DNA of 64,000 nucleotides from Halomonas sp. 54_146. GTDB taxonomy: Bacteria; Pseudomonadota; Gammaproteobacteria; Pseudomonadales; Halomonadaceae. Under the pieces are notes generated by a model. That model saw only the letters and a program-made list of their open reading frames with translations. It ran no database searches and was not told the origin of the DNA. How positions within the stretch are numbered: position 1 is the first letter of the stretch; the number at the start of each line of letters is the position of its first letter. Positions 16,527-25,129 of the stretch are shown here, in pieces. Location of the stretch: the NCBI RefSeq assembly GCF_001507855.1, contig NZ_LGEN01000017.1, forward strand, positions 1 to 64,000, given 5' to 3'. A program made the position numbers and the translations under genes.

Positions 16527-16674
16527 CTAAGAAACCACTGATTAACTATTGCGCTTGCCCATACGGCGTTAAAAATCGCCTCAAAATGCGCATTTACAAC
16601 CCGTAAACTCCGCTTTTTCGTTGATTTTTGCCTTGTCTGGCCTTCGCTCATTACGTTAATCAGAGGTTCCCTAA
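16527..16674. mobile_element. MITE-like element with terminal inverted repeats
   Basis: A 140-bp non-coding unit (16531-16670) is bounded by inverted ends GAAACCACTGATTAAC and (reverse complement of the right end) GGAACCTCTGATTAAC, 14 of 16 matching. It is flanked by CTAA on both sides (16527-16530 and 16671-16674), which looks like a 4-bp target duplication. CTAA fits the YTAR target described for IS5-group elements. It carries no transposase and sits between divergent genes, just upstream of proA. Confidence 0.65.
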
Positions 16675-16774
16675 GGGTGTCCGAGCGACTGAAATAGCGC
16701 AGGATGATAAACGTACATGACACACACCAACGCCTTAATTATCCTCAGTATACACAACCACGCACGGAGACAGC

Positions 16775-18082
16775 ATGAGCGTTTCAACACCGTTCCATGA
16801 TCAGGCCCAACAGCACCTTGCTGCCGATAATGTGCCCGCCTATATGCAGGCATTGGGTCAAGCGGCGCGCAGCGCTGCCAGTGAACTACGGCGAGCGGAT
16901 ACTGGGTTGAAAAATCGTGCTTTATTTGCCATGGCAGAGCGCCTGGAGGCAGCCCGTGAAGGCATCTTAAAGGCCAACGAAGAAGATTTACAGCGCGGCC
17001 GCCAAGGCGGTTTAGAAAGTGCGTTGCTGGATCGTTTAGCGCTGAACGATGCGCGTATTGACGCCATGATTGAAGGCCTGCAGCAAGTAGCCGCGCTGCC
17101 CGACCCAGTGGGTGAGATTGATGATATGCGCTACCGGCCTAGCGGCATTCAAGTCGGCAAAATGCGTGTGCCGCTGGGCGTTATTGGCATCATTTATGAG
17201 TCCCGCCCCAATGTCACCCTGGAAGCCGCGAGCCTGTGTTTGAAGTCAGGAAATGCCTGCATATTGCGCGGCGGTTCAGAAGCCACTGGGTCGAATGCCG
17301 CGATTAGCGCCTGCATTCAGGCCGGGCTTGCTGATGCAGGCCTGCCTGCTGGCAGTGTGCAGGTGGTGGCAACCACTGACCGCGCGGCGGTAGGGGAAAT
17401 GATCAGCATGCCGGAATATGTTGATGTGATTATCCCTCGCGGCGGTAAGTCGCTGATTGAGCGTATCTCCCGTGATGCGCGGGTGCCGGTGATCAAGCAT
17501 CTCGATGGTGTCTGCCATGTGTATATTGATACCACCGCCGACCCAGCCAAAGCGTTAGCGATAGCCATTAATGCCAAAACGCATCGTTACGGCACCTGCA
17601 ACACCATGGAAACCCTGCTGCTCGATGCGCCGATTGCTGACCTGCTGTTGCCGCAGTTGGCCCGTGCCTATGCAGAGCATGATGTTGAACTACGTGGCTG
17701 CCAGCGCACTCTCGCGCTGCTGCCACAAGCCAGCGCTGCCACCGAAGCCGATTGGGCGGCAGAATATTTAGCGCCCATATTAGCCATAAAAGTTGTCGAT
17801 GGCATTGAAGAAGCCATTGTCCACATTGAGCGTTACGGCTCCCATCACACTGATGCCATTGTTACTCAGGATTATTCGCTTGCACGGCGCTTTATGGCGG
17901 AGGTCGATTCCAGTTCGGTCATCGTTAATGCTTCGACTCGCTTTGCCGACGGTTTTGAATACGGCTTAGGGGCTGAGATTGGCATTTCAACCGATAAGCT
18001 TCACGCCCGAGGGCCGGTGGGCTTGGAAGGCCTAACCACGCAGAAATACGTGGTATTTGGCGATGGCCAGGTGCGCGAGTGA
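16775..18082 (+). CDS. proA: Gamma-glutamyl phosphate reductase
   Basis: Second step of proline synthesis: NADPH-dependent reduction of gamma-glutamyl phosphate to glutamate semialdehyde in the cytosol. Length (435 aa) and motifs match Pro[48 protein letters not shown], the catalytic cysteine in YGTCNTMET, and the C-terminal [19 protein letters not shown] with [13 protein letters not shown]. The start has GGAGA eight bases upstream. It heads a plus-strand cluster running into nadD, the same order as in Pseudomonas. proB is not in the window. Confidence 0.95.
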   Translation: MSVSTPFHDQAQQHLAADNVPAYMQALGQAARSAASELRRADTGLKNRALFAMAERLEAAREGILKANEEDLQRGRQGGLESALLDRLALNDARIDAMIEGLQQVAALPDPVGEIDDMRYRPSGIQVGKMRVPLGVIGIIYESRPNVTLEAASLCLKSGNACILRGGSEATGSNAAISACIQAGLADAGLPAGSVQVVATTDRAAVGEMISMPEYVDVIIPRGGKSLIERISRDARVPVIKHLDGVCHVYIDTTADPAKALAIAINAKTHRYGTCNTMETLLLDAPIADLLLPQLARAYAEHDVELRGCQRTLALLPQASAATEADWAAEYLAPILAIKVVDGIEEAIVHIERYGSHHTDAIVTQDYSLARRFMAEVDSSSVIVNASTRFADGFEYGLGAEIGISTDKLHARGPVGLEGLTTQKYVVFGDGQVRE

Positions 18083-18090
18083 GGCAGTGC

Positions 18091-18154
18091 GATGATGAGA
18101 TGGTGTGATGATGAGATGGTGCGATGATAAGGCAGCGCAATAATGAGAGGGCGC
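18091..18154. repeat. 16-bp tandem repeat, four copies, between proA and nadD
   Basis: Units at 18091-18106 and 18107-18122 are nearly identical (GATGATGAGATGGTGT/C); those at 18123-18138 and 18139-18154 are diverged. The array fills the gap and ends at the nadD start, with each unit carrying an ATGA or ATAA and a purine-rich block, so the nadD ribosome site (GAGAGGGCGCA) is itself part of the last unit. Confidence 0.85.
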
Positions 18155-18155
18155 A

Positions 18156-18818
18156 ATGAATAACTCTGCGCCACGGATCGGGATGCTGGGCGGCACCTTC
18201 GACCCTGTGCATTTAGGGCATTTACGCAGCGCGGTGGAGTTGCACGAAACGTTGATGCTCGATCGGCTGCATATGATACCCGCCCAGCAGCCGCCGCTCC
18301 GTGATCGTCCTCAGGTATCTGCGCAGCAGCGGCTGGCGCTATTAAAAGCGGGCATTGGCGACACGCCCGGGATTATTGCCGATGACCGTGAGCTGCAGCG
18401 AGAGGGGCCTTCTTACAGTGTGGATACGCTGATTGAGCTGCGGGCTGAGTACGGTGACCAAGCGCGCTTAGTCATGGCAATTGGCTATGACGCGTTTTTG
18501 CGTCTCGCCCAGTGGTATCAACCAGAACGTATTTTTGCACTTGCCCACCTGGTGGTGATCGCTCGCCCTGGCTATAACGACCCTTTGCCTGCACCGCTAG
18601 CGGAACTGGTAGAGCATCGCGCAGTCTCTAACATAGAAACATTGATGCTAACGCCTTGTGGTAGCTATACAACGCTTGCGCTGCCATCGCTGATGGCGAT
18701 TTCAGCAACCCACATTCGTGAGTGTCTGCACCAAGGTAAAAGCGTGCGCTATTTGGTGCCAGCACCCGTTGAACAAGCGATTAAGCACCACGGACTTTAT
18801 CAGCAGCAGAGTGAATAG
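18156..18818 (+). CDS. nadD: Nicotinate-nucleotide adenylyltransferase
   Basis: Adenylates nicotinate mononucleotide to deamido-NAD in the de novo and salvage NAD pathways. The 220-aa protein opens with the nucleotidyltransferase signature GGTFDPVHLGHLRSA (residues 9-23), has MAIGYDAFLRLAQWYQPERI, and ends with the second motif ISATHIRECLHQGKSVRYLVP. It sits between proA and rsfS as in Pseudomonas. The start lies directly after a tandem repeat array that provides its ribosome site. Confidence 0.95.
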   Translation: MNNSAPRIGMLGGTFDPVHLGHLRSAVELHETLMLDRLHMIPAQQPPLRDRPQVSAQQRLALLKAGIGDTPGIIADDRELQREGPSYSVDTLIELRAEYGDQARLVMAIGYDAFLRLAQWYQPERIFALAHLVVIARPGYNDPLPAPLAELVEHRAVSNIETLMLTPCGSYTTLALPSLMAISATHIRECLHQGKSVRYLVPAPVEQAIKHHGLYQQQSE

Positions 18819-18898
18819 CGCTGGCAGTCAGCAAAGAAGCCGTTACAATGGCCGGCTTTATTGACCGATTACCGAACAAGGTTGTCTTTAGGAGAGTC

Positions 18899-19285
18899 AT
18901 GCACATCGATAAATTGAAAAGCTTAGCGGTTGACGCGCTAGAAGAACTGAAAGCACGTGATATTACACAGCTGGACGTTGCCAAGTTAACCGAGGTAACC
19001 GACCTCATGCTGATTGCCAGTGGCACCTCTACACGGCATGTGGCGGCCATCGCAGAGAACGTAGTAGCCAAAGCCAAAGCCGCAGGCCTTAGCCCGCTGG
19101 GCGTAGAAGGCGGCGAGAACGCTGATTGGGTGCTGGTCGACCTTGGCGATATCGTCGTGCATGTAATGATGCCTGAAGCACGCACGCTCTACGACCTAGA
19201 ACGGCTATGGGCTGACCTACCCACCGACTCAGGTGCCATCGGGGAATCTCTAGAGCGCTTTCGCGAGCGAGCCAGCATGTCATGA
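18899..19285 (+). CDS. rsfS: Ribosomal silencing factor
   Basis: Binds uL14 on the 50S subunit and blocks 30S joining, which lowers translation in stationary phase or starvation. The 128-aa product has the family core DLMLIASGTSTRHVAAIAENV, EGGENADWVLVDLGDIVVHVM and the YDLERLW end. The start at 18899 is chosen because TAGGAG (18889-18894) precedes it and MHIDKLKSLAVDALEELKA aligns with family N-termini; the frame is open back to 18848. It overlaps rlmH by four bases. Confidence 0.93.
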   Translation: MHIDKLKSLAVDALEELKARDITQLDVAKLTEVTDLMLIASGTSTRHVAAIAENVVAKAKAAGLSPLGVEGGENADWVLVDLGDIVVHVMMPEARTLYDLERLWADLPTDSGAIGESLERFRERASMS

Positions 19286-19749
19286 AGATTCGGCTGTTAG
19301 CGGTGGGCACTAAAATGCCCGCTTGGGTAGAAGAAGGTGTGGAGACCTACCGCAAACGGCTCCCGCAAGATTTTCATCTCGATATTGAAGAAATTGCGCT
19401 CGGCCAGCGTGGCAAGAATGCTGATATCGCCAAAGCACGTGCCCAAGAAGCACAGCGGATTCGCGATAAGCTCCGTGGGGATGAGTACGTTGTTGCGCTG
19501 GAAGTGAAAGGCAAACCGTGGACCACCGAGCAATTAGCCCAAGAGGCTGATGCGTGGCGAATGACCGGGCGCGACATCGTATTACTCGTTGGTGGGCCAG
19601 ATGGCCTTGAGCCTTCGCTTTCAGCGATGGCGGAAAAAACCTGGTCGCTTTCCCCGCTGACACTGCCGCACCCTTTAGTGCGCATTATGCTGGCTGAGCA
19701 GCTCTACCGTGCTTGGACACTGCTGGTGGGTCACCCCTATCACCGCTAA
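19282..19749 (+). CDS. rlmH: 23S rRNA pseudouridine-1915 N3-methyltransferase
   Basis: SPOUT-class methyltransferase acting on pseudouridine 1915 in helix 69 of 23S rRNA, on assembled 70S ribosomes. The 155-aa length and motifs are typical: MKIRLLAVGTKMPAWVEEGV, VALEVKGKPW, the SAM-knot region IVLLVGGPDGLEPSL, and the C-terminal LTLPHPLVRIMLAEQLYRAW...GHPYHR. It is translationally coupled to rsfS (ATGA overlap). Confidence 0.95.
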   Translation: MKIRLLAVGTKMPAWVEEGVETYRKRLPQDFHLDIEEIALGQRGKNADIAKARAQEAQRIRDKLRGDEYVVALEVKGKPWTTEQLAQEADAWRMTGRDIVLLVGGPDGLEPSLSAMAEKTWSLSPLTLPHPLVRIMLAEQLYRAWTLLVGHPYHR

Positions 19750-19820
19750 TGGTTGAAGGGTGAGAGATCGCTTTTCATATCCTGCTGCCACCCTTGTTTG
19801 TTTTGAGAGTCGTCGTTGCC

Positions 19821-21728
19821 ATGCTCAAGCGCCCTAATACGCTAAAAAACTCCGAGCAAGAACTGCGTGTTTTTCGTGTTAGAGCGTTACTCGCGGTGCT
19901 AGTGGTATTAACCCTGGCAGGCTTGTTGATAGGGCGTTTGATTTATTTGCAAGTGGTTCAGCACGACATGTATAGCACTCGCTCAGAAAATAATCGCGTG
20001 CGAGTTGAGCCGCTTCCCCCCAATCGTGGATTGATTTATGACCGTAACGGCGTGCTGCTGGCGGAAAATCGCCCTACTTACAATTTGACGTTGGTTCGAG
20101 AGCGCGTCGATAACCTCGATGAAACCTTAGCCTTGTTAGTAGAGCTGCTGGCATTACCTGAAGAAGAGATTGAGGCGTTTAACGTCCGTTCACGCCAGCG
20201 CCAGCGACCTTTCCAGCCTGCACTCCTGACCAGCGACCTGAATGAAGACCAAATAGCCCGGCTGGCAGTTAATCGTCACCGCCTGCCTGGCGTGGAAGTA
20301 GAAGCCCAGCCGCTGCGTTTCTATCCGGATGCGGAAATAATGGCCCACGCGTTAGGTTATGTGGGGCGCATTAACGCCGAGGAGATGGAAACACTGGATA
20401 AAGGGCGCTATGCGGGCACCCATTTTATCGGCAAAACCGGTATTGAGCGGTTCTACGAAGAAGAGCTGCACGGGCAAGCGGGTTTGCGCAAAGTAGAAAC
20501 CAATGCCCGTGGCCGAGTATTGAGAGAGCTGGGGCGCACAGACCCAATACCCGGCGAGAACTTGACCCTGACGCTGGATAAGTCGCTGCAAATGCTGGCT
20601 TACGAATTGCTTGATGGCCGCCGTGGTTCGATTGTGGCAATCATGCCGGATACCGGTGAAATTCTCGCGATGGTGTCAACGCCGGGCTTCGACAGCAATC
20701 AGTTTGTCACCGGTATTGACGTTGCCTCTTATCGTGATTTGCAGGAAAACCTTGATCTTCCGCTATTTAACCGGGCGATTCGCGGCCATTACCCGCCTGG
20801 CTCCACGATCAAACCCTTTCTCGCCCTAGCAGGCTTGGTGGAAGGGGTTATCACGCCTGACAGCACCATCAATGACCCGGGGTTTTATCAGTTACCCAAC
20901 GACTCCCGCCGCTACCGCAACTGGTTGCGCTGGGGTCATGGTCGTGTGGATATGGAGCGCTCGATTGCCGTTTCAAATAACACCTATTACTACACCCTGG
21001 CGCATGATTTAGGTATCGATAACCTGCACGAGCAAATGAGTAATTTTGGCTTTGGTCAGCGCGTTGCCCATGATGTGCAAGGCGAAAGCGGCGCTTTAAT
21101 GCCGTCGCGAGACTGGAAGCGCGGGCGCTTTAACCAACCCTGGTACCCTGGCGAAACCCTATCCGTAGGTATAGGGCAGGGCTATTGGCAAGTTACCCCG
21201 CTACAGCTAGCCAGTGCCACCGCCGCGCTGGCCAACCGTGGCGATTGGGTTAAACCAAGGTTGGCGCGCCAAATTGGTGATACGCCGGTGCCACGTGATC
21301 TACCTGATACCTTGGATGATATTCAATTAGCCAATGACGCTTGGTGGGATCGCGTCTTTAGCGGTATGGAAAAGGTCATTAGCGGCAACGAGGGCACCGC
21401 CCGCCGTACCGGGGTTGGCCTTGAGTATCGAATGGGTGGGAAGTCGGGCACGGCGCAAGTGTTTTCGTTAGGGCAGGACCAGCGCTACAACGCCGACGAG
21501 CTCGCTGAGCGGTTGCGCGATCACGCACTGTTTATGGCCTTTGCGCCGTTAGAAGACCCTCAGATTGCGGTTTCCGTTATTGTTGAAAATGCCGGCGGCG
21601 GCAGTACCCACGCGGCGCACTTGGCGCGCGCCATGACAGATGCCTGGTTGCTTAAGGATGAAGCGCCTGACGTAGAGGACGTGCGCGAAGTGTTAGAAGA
21701 AGATAGTGCCAATGTGGAGGGCAACTAA
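19821..21728 (+). CDS. mrdA: Penicillin-binding protein 2 (elongasome transpeptidase)
   Basis: Class B D,D-transpeptidase that cross-links new peptidoglycan with RodA during rod elongation. About 635 aa, with one N-terminal membrane span (RALLAVLVVLTLAGLLIGRL), the pedestal opening PPNRGLIYDRNGVLLAENRP, and the catalytic triad of motifs PPGSTIKPF (active serine), SNN and KSGTAQ. The start at ATG 19821 is preferred; a TTG at 19794 would add nine residues without a ribosome site. It is followed three bases later by mrdB. Confidence 0.95.
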   Translation: MLKRPNTLKNSEQELRVFRVRALLAVLVVLTLAGLLIGRLIYLQVVQHDMYSTRSENNRVRVEPLPPNRGLIYDRNGVLLAENRPTYNLTLVRERVDNLDETLALLVELLALPEEEIEAFNVRSRQRQRPFQPALLTSDLNEDQIARLAVNRHRLPGVEVEAQPLRFYPDAEIMAHALGYVGRINAEEMETLDKGRYAGTHFIGKTGIERFYEEELHGQAGLRKVETNARGRVLRELGRTDPIPGENLTLTLDKSLQMLAYELLDGRRGSIVAIMPDTGEILAMVSTPGFDSNQFVTGIDVASYRDLQENLDLPLFNRAIRGHYPPGSTIKPFLALAGLVEGVITPDSTINDPGFYQLPNDSRRYRNWLRWGHGRVDMERSIAVSNNTYYYTLAHDLGIDNLHEQMSNFGFGQRVAHDVQGESGALMPSRDWKRGRFNQPWYPGETLSVGIGQGYWQVTPLQLASATAALANRGDWVKPRLARQIGDTPVPRDLPDTLDDIQLANDAWWDRVFSGMEKVISGNEGTARRTGVGLEYRMGGKSGTAQVFSLGQDQRYNADELAERLRDHALFMAFAPLEDPQIAVSVIVENAGGGSTHAAHLARAMTDAWLLKDEAPDVEDVREVLEEDSANVEGN

Positions 21729-21731
21729 GCC

Positions 21732-22892
21732 ATGCCGTGGCAGTTTATAGCCCGTTCAATGCGAGGCCACCCCGTACGCCCACCGAGTAGTGGTATCGCG
21801 CGGCGTAAAAGCATTTGGGAGCGAATTCATCTCGACCCGTGGCTGCTTGGCATGCTGTTACTGCTAATGAGCAGCGGTTTAATCGTACTTTATAGTGCTT
21901 CAGGCCAATCTATTGATGCTGTGATTGCTCAGAGCGTGCGTTTTTGTATCGCGCTGGTGGGGATGGTAATTATTGCCCAATTTTCGCCATCCACTTTTTT
22001 GCGTTGGGCGCCGTTCGCCTATTTAGTAGGTGTTGGTATGCTTGTTGCCGTTGAATTAGTGGGCGATGTGGGCATGGGCGCCAAACGTTGGCTAGTGATT
22101 CCCGGCGTCATTCGCTTTCAGCCATCGGAAATGATGAAGCTGGCGGTACCTTTAATGGTGGCTGCATATCTTAACCGCTGTGAATTACCGCCTCGCCTGC
22201 GTGATATCGTTGTTTGTGCTGTCATTATTGGTGTACCGGTCGTGCTTACTGCGATTCAACCTGATTTAGGTACTTCGCTGCTCATCTCTAGCGCCGCCAT
22301 CATTGTGGTGCTGTTAGCGGGCTTGTCGTGGCGGTTGATTGGCTTTATTAGCGCACTGGGTGCGGCGGGTATTCCGTTGCTGTGGATGAACATGCACAAC
22401 TACCAGCGCCAGCGGGTGCTGACTTTTTTGAACCCGGAAAGCGACCCGTTAGGCTCAGGATGGAACATTATTCAATCGACGACGGCAATTGGCAGCGGTG
22501 GTCTATGGGGTAAAGGTTGGCTGCAAGGCACTCAATCGCAGTTAGAGTTTTTACCTGAGCGCCATACGGATTTCATTATTGCCGTATTAGGCGAGGAATT
22601 TGGGCTCATCGGTATGCTGGTGCTGTTGAGCCTGTATTTATTAATCGTCAGCCGCGGAATGTGGATGGCGAGCGGTGCGCAGGACACTTTTGGCCGCTTG
22701 GTAGCGGGCAGTATTATTTTAACGTTTTTTATCTACGTGTTTGTCAATATGGGCATGGTGAGCGGCATTCTGCCGGTTGTTGGCGTGCCACTGCCGCTGG
22801 TTAGTTATGGCGGCACCTCAAGCGTGACCTTATTGGCCGGTTTCGGTATTCTCATGTCGATACATGCCCACCGTCGTCTGCTGTCGCGCTAG
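21732..22892 (+). CDS. mrdB: Peptidoglycan glycosyltransferase RodA
   Basis: SEDS-family glycan polymerase, partner of PBP2, with about ten membrane spans in 386 aa. Family signatures include MGAKRWLVIPGVIRFQPSEMMKLA, TAIQPDLGTSLLI, RQRVLTFLNPESDPLGSGWN, FLPERHTDFIIAVLGEEFG and VGVPLPLVSYGGTS. An N-terminal basic segment of about 35 residues precedes the first span. It is co-transcribed with mrdA. Confidence 0.95.
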   Translation: MPWQFIARSMRGHPVRPPSSGIARRKSIWERIHLDPWLLGMLLLLMSSGLIVLYSASGQSIDAVIAQSVRFCIALVGMVIIAQFSPSTFLRWAPFAYLVGVGMLVAVELVGDVGMGAKRWLVIPGVIRFQPSEMMKLAVPLMVAAYLNRCELPPRLRDIVVCAVIIGVPVVLTAIQPDLGTSLLISSAAIIVVLLAGLSWRLIGFISALGAAGIPLLWMNMHNYQRQRVLTFLNPESDPLGSGWNIIQSTTAIGSGGLWGKGWLQGTQSQLEFLPERHTDFIIAVLGEEFGLIGMLVLLSLYLLIVSRGMWMASGAQDTFGRLVAGSIILTFFIYVFVNMGMVSGILPVVGVPLPLVSYGGTSSVTLLAGFGILMSIHAHRRLLSR

Positions 22893-22936
22893 GGGTGACT
22901 TACAGGGTTTGCGCGTCTTGCACAGGAGTGGAAAGA

Positions 22937-24016
22937 ATGAACAAGATGAAAGGGAAAGCAAGCAGCTGTGTGCTGGCAGCGCTAATGTGCTGGGCAACGC
23001 CTACCTTAATGGCTGACGAGCCTGTAGAGGCTTCTCAGCAACACGTTTCTTCACAGCACGTTTCTTCACAGCACTTTGCTCCGCATCAGCATGCTGATAC
23101 GCAGGCGCTGGTGGATGAACTGGTTGAGCAGGGCGTTCCGCAAGCGTGGCTAGTTGAGGCGTTAGGGCAGGCGAATTTCACTCAAAGCGTGTTGGATGCC
23201 ATGGAAGGTGCCGCTGAACGCCGCCTGCAGTGGCATGAATATCGCGCTATTTTTCTGACAGAGCAGCGTATTCAAGAGGGTGCTGCGTTTATGCAGGCGC
23301 ACGCTGACACGCTGGCGCGAGCAGAAGACACTTACGGTGTCCCCGCTGAAGTCATTACTGCCATCATTGGGGTGGAAACCTATTACGGTCGCCATAAAGG
23401 CCAGCACCGAGTGCTTGATTCACTGGCCACGTTGGCCTTTCATCATCCGGTAAGAGGCACGTTTTTTCGCGGTGAGCTAGCTGCGTTTTTGCGTATCGCC
23501 TATGAGCAGCAGGTCGACCCGACCGAGCTACGAGGCTCTTACGCCGGTGCCATGGGCTACCCGCAGTTTATTCCCACCAGTTATCAGGCCTACGCGGTCG
23601 ATTTCGACGATGATGGTGTTCGTGATCTGTGGGAAAACCCGGTTGATGCCATTGGCAGTGTAGCCAACTACTTTGCCGAGCACAGATGGCAGCCCGGTGC
23701 GGCTATTTACCATCAGGCGAGTGGCCCAGAGCAACTGCCAGAAGGCCTCGTAGACGAGCTTTCTTTCAATCAAACGTCGGCGCCTACAGTGAGCGTTGCA
23801 CAGCTTGCCGAGCATGGGTTTGAGCCAATCGAGCCGTTAGATGATGAGTTGCTCGTGGTGCCTTTGGCACTTGAGTTCGCCGATGGCGAAACTCGTTATC
23901 GGTTCGGGGAGTTCAATTTTTACGTCATTACTCGCTACAACCATAGCCACCTTTATGCCATGGCCGTAGCGGAGTTGGCGGAAGCGATTGCTGAGCAGTA
24001 TGAGGAAGAGCCATGA
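22937..24016 (+). CDS. mltB: Lytic murein transglycosylase B
   Basis: Periplasmic lytic transglycosylase, family 3, that cleaves MurNAc-GlcNAc bonds to 1,6-anhydro ends. 359 aa from ATG 22937, preceded by AGGAG (22924-22928). The catalytic glutamate is in VITAIIGVETYYGRHKGQHR; further family blocks are GSYAGAMGYPQFIPTSY and DGVRDLWENPVDAIGSVANYF. The N-terminus has a signal peptide without a clear lipobox cysteine, so the protein may be soluble. A 15-bp repeat after the signal peptide gives QHVSSQHVSSQHFAP, a flexible linker. It overlaps rlpA by four bases. Confidence 0.92.
   Translation: MNKMKGKASSCVLAALMCWATPTLMADEPVEASQQHVSSQHVSSQHFAPHQHADTQALVDELVEQGVPQAWLVEALGQANFTQSVLDAMEGAAERRLQWHEYRAIFLTEQRIQEGAAFMQAHADTLARAEDTYGVPAEVITAIIGVETYYGRHKGQHRVLDSLATLAFHHPVRGTFFRGELAAFLRIAYEQQVDPTELRGSYAGAMGYPQFIPTSYQAYAVDFDDDGVRDLWENPVDAIGSVANYFAEHRWQPGAAIYHQASGPEQLPEGLVDELSFNQTSAPTVSVAQLAEHGFEPIEPLDDELLVVPLALEFADGETRYRFGEFNFYVITRYNHSHLYAMAVAELAEAIAEQYEEEP
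23042..23071. repeat. 15-bp in-frame tandem repeat in mltB
   Basis: CACGTTTCTTCACAG at 23042-23056 is repeated exactly at 23057-23071, with a partial third copy after it. It encodes repeated QHVSS just behind the signal peptide, where length changes are tolerated. Confidence 0.9.
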
Positions 24017-25032
24017 GCGCTGTTTCGAAGTCGATGCTTTCAAAAACCAGGCTGACGCTGACCCAGCGGGCAGTTGGATCGCTTGCTTTGATGGCGCTAA
24101 TCAGTGGTTGTGCCAGTAACGAACCCCAGCGGATTGACACGCCCCCTTCGGCGAATCAAGCGGCAGCGCCCGCGCCCGCAGCCACCAGCGGTGGGCGTTA
24201 TGCCATGAGTGGCGATGCTTACCCTCTTGAGCCGCCGGATGTGACCAAGGTTCCAGATGCCCAGCCACGCATCGAGCAACCCTCACGGGGTGGTAATCGC
24301 CCAAGCTATGAAGTGTGGGGGAAAACCTACCATGTGCTGCCTGATGCAACGGGCTACGAAAAACGCGGTACTGCATCCTGGTACGGTGAGAAATTTCATG
24401 GTTATGCAACGTCAAACGGTGAAATCTACGACATGTACAAAATGTCGGCGGCTCATCGTTCGCTGCCATTGCCTACCTTTGCGCGGGTAACAAGCTTGGA
24501 CAGTGGTCAGTCGGTCATTGTCAGAGTCAACGATCGCGGCCCGTTCCATAGTGATCGTGAAATTGATCTCTCCTACGCAGCAGCGGCACGGTTAGGCTTT
24601 CTGGATAATGGTACCGGCCCCGTTAAGGTGGAAGCGATTGACCCTGAACGTTGGTTGGCCGAGCAGAGGGGCAGTGGTGCGCCCGCGCAGAGACAAGCGC
24701 CAGAGCCTGCTACCACTCCCCCCGACTCACCAAGCATGGCTAGGCAAGTGCCTGCTGCGCCAGTGCCAGCTTCGCCTGTAAACGCTCAAGCGGCTTCATC
24801 GCAACCGAATACAGGCGATGCGGTTTACCTGCAAATTGCGGCACTAGGTAACCAGCAAGGCGCGCAGCAGTTACAGCAGCGTTTGCAGGGTGAGCAGCCG
24901 CATTCAGTGCGAATCATGAACGATGCGAATATGTATCGTGTCCAAGTAGGCCCCATTGCCGCCTCGCAGGAAACTCAGGCACGTGAAGCGCTGCGACAAG
25001 CAGGCTTCCCCCAGGTGTTTGTTGTGCGATAA
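24013..25032 (+). CDS. rlpA: RlpA septal lytic transglycosylase, lipoprotein
   Basis: Outer-membrane lipoprotein of 339 aa acting on peptide-free glycan strands at the division septum. It has a signal peptide with a lipobox ending LISGC, a double-psi beta-barrel domain (GTASWYGEKFHGYATSNGE, then VRVNDRGPFHSDREIDLSYAAA) with the catalytic Asp in DRGPF, a Pro/Ala-rich linker, and a C-terminal SPOR domain (VYLQIAALGNQQGA to VFVVR) that targets denuded septal glycan. It is coupled to mltB by an ATGA overlap. Confidence 0.93.
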   Translation: MSAVSKSMLSKTRLTLTQRAVGSLALMALISGCASNEPQRIDTPPSANQAAAPAPAATSGGRYAMSGDAYPLEPPDVTKVPDAQPRIEQPSRGGNRPSYEVWGKTYHVLPDATGYEKRGTASWYGEKFHGYATSNGEIYDMYKMSAAHRSLPLPTFARVTSLDSGQSVIVRVNDRGPFHSDREIDLSYAAAARLGFLDNGTGPVKVEAIDPERWLAEQRGSGAPAQRQAPEPATTPPDSPSMARQVPAAPVPASPVNAQAASSQPNTGDAVYLQIAALGNQQGAQQLQQRLQGEQPHSVRIMNDANMYRVQVGPIAASQETQAREALRQAGFPQVFVVR

Positions 25033-25129
25033 TTCGCACGCTAGTTATTTCTTGTGGCGCGCTTGTCGCGTCGCCGTTTTTGACAAATTAGCTTTGCACG
25101 TAAGCTTTCAAGTAAGTGAGATTGACGTT

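Noticed and set aside
24956-25129. N-terminal extension of dacA into rlpA
   Set aside because: The signal peptide starts at 25130, and the extension is out-of-frame rlpA sequence.
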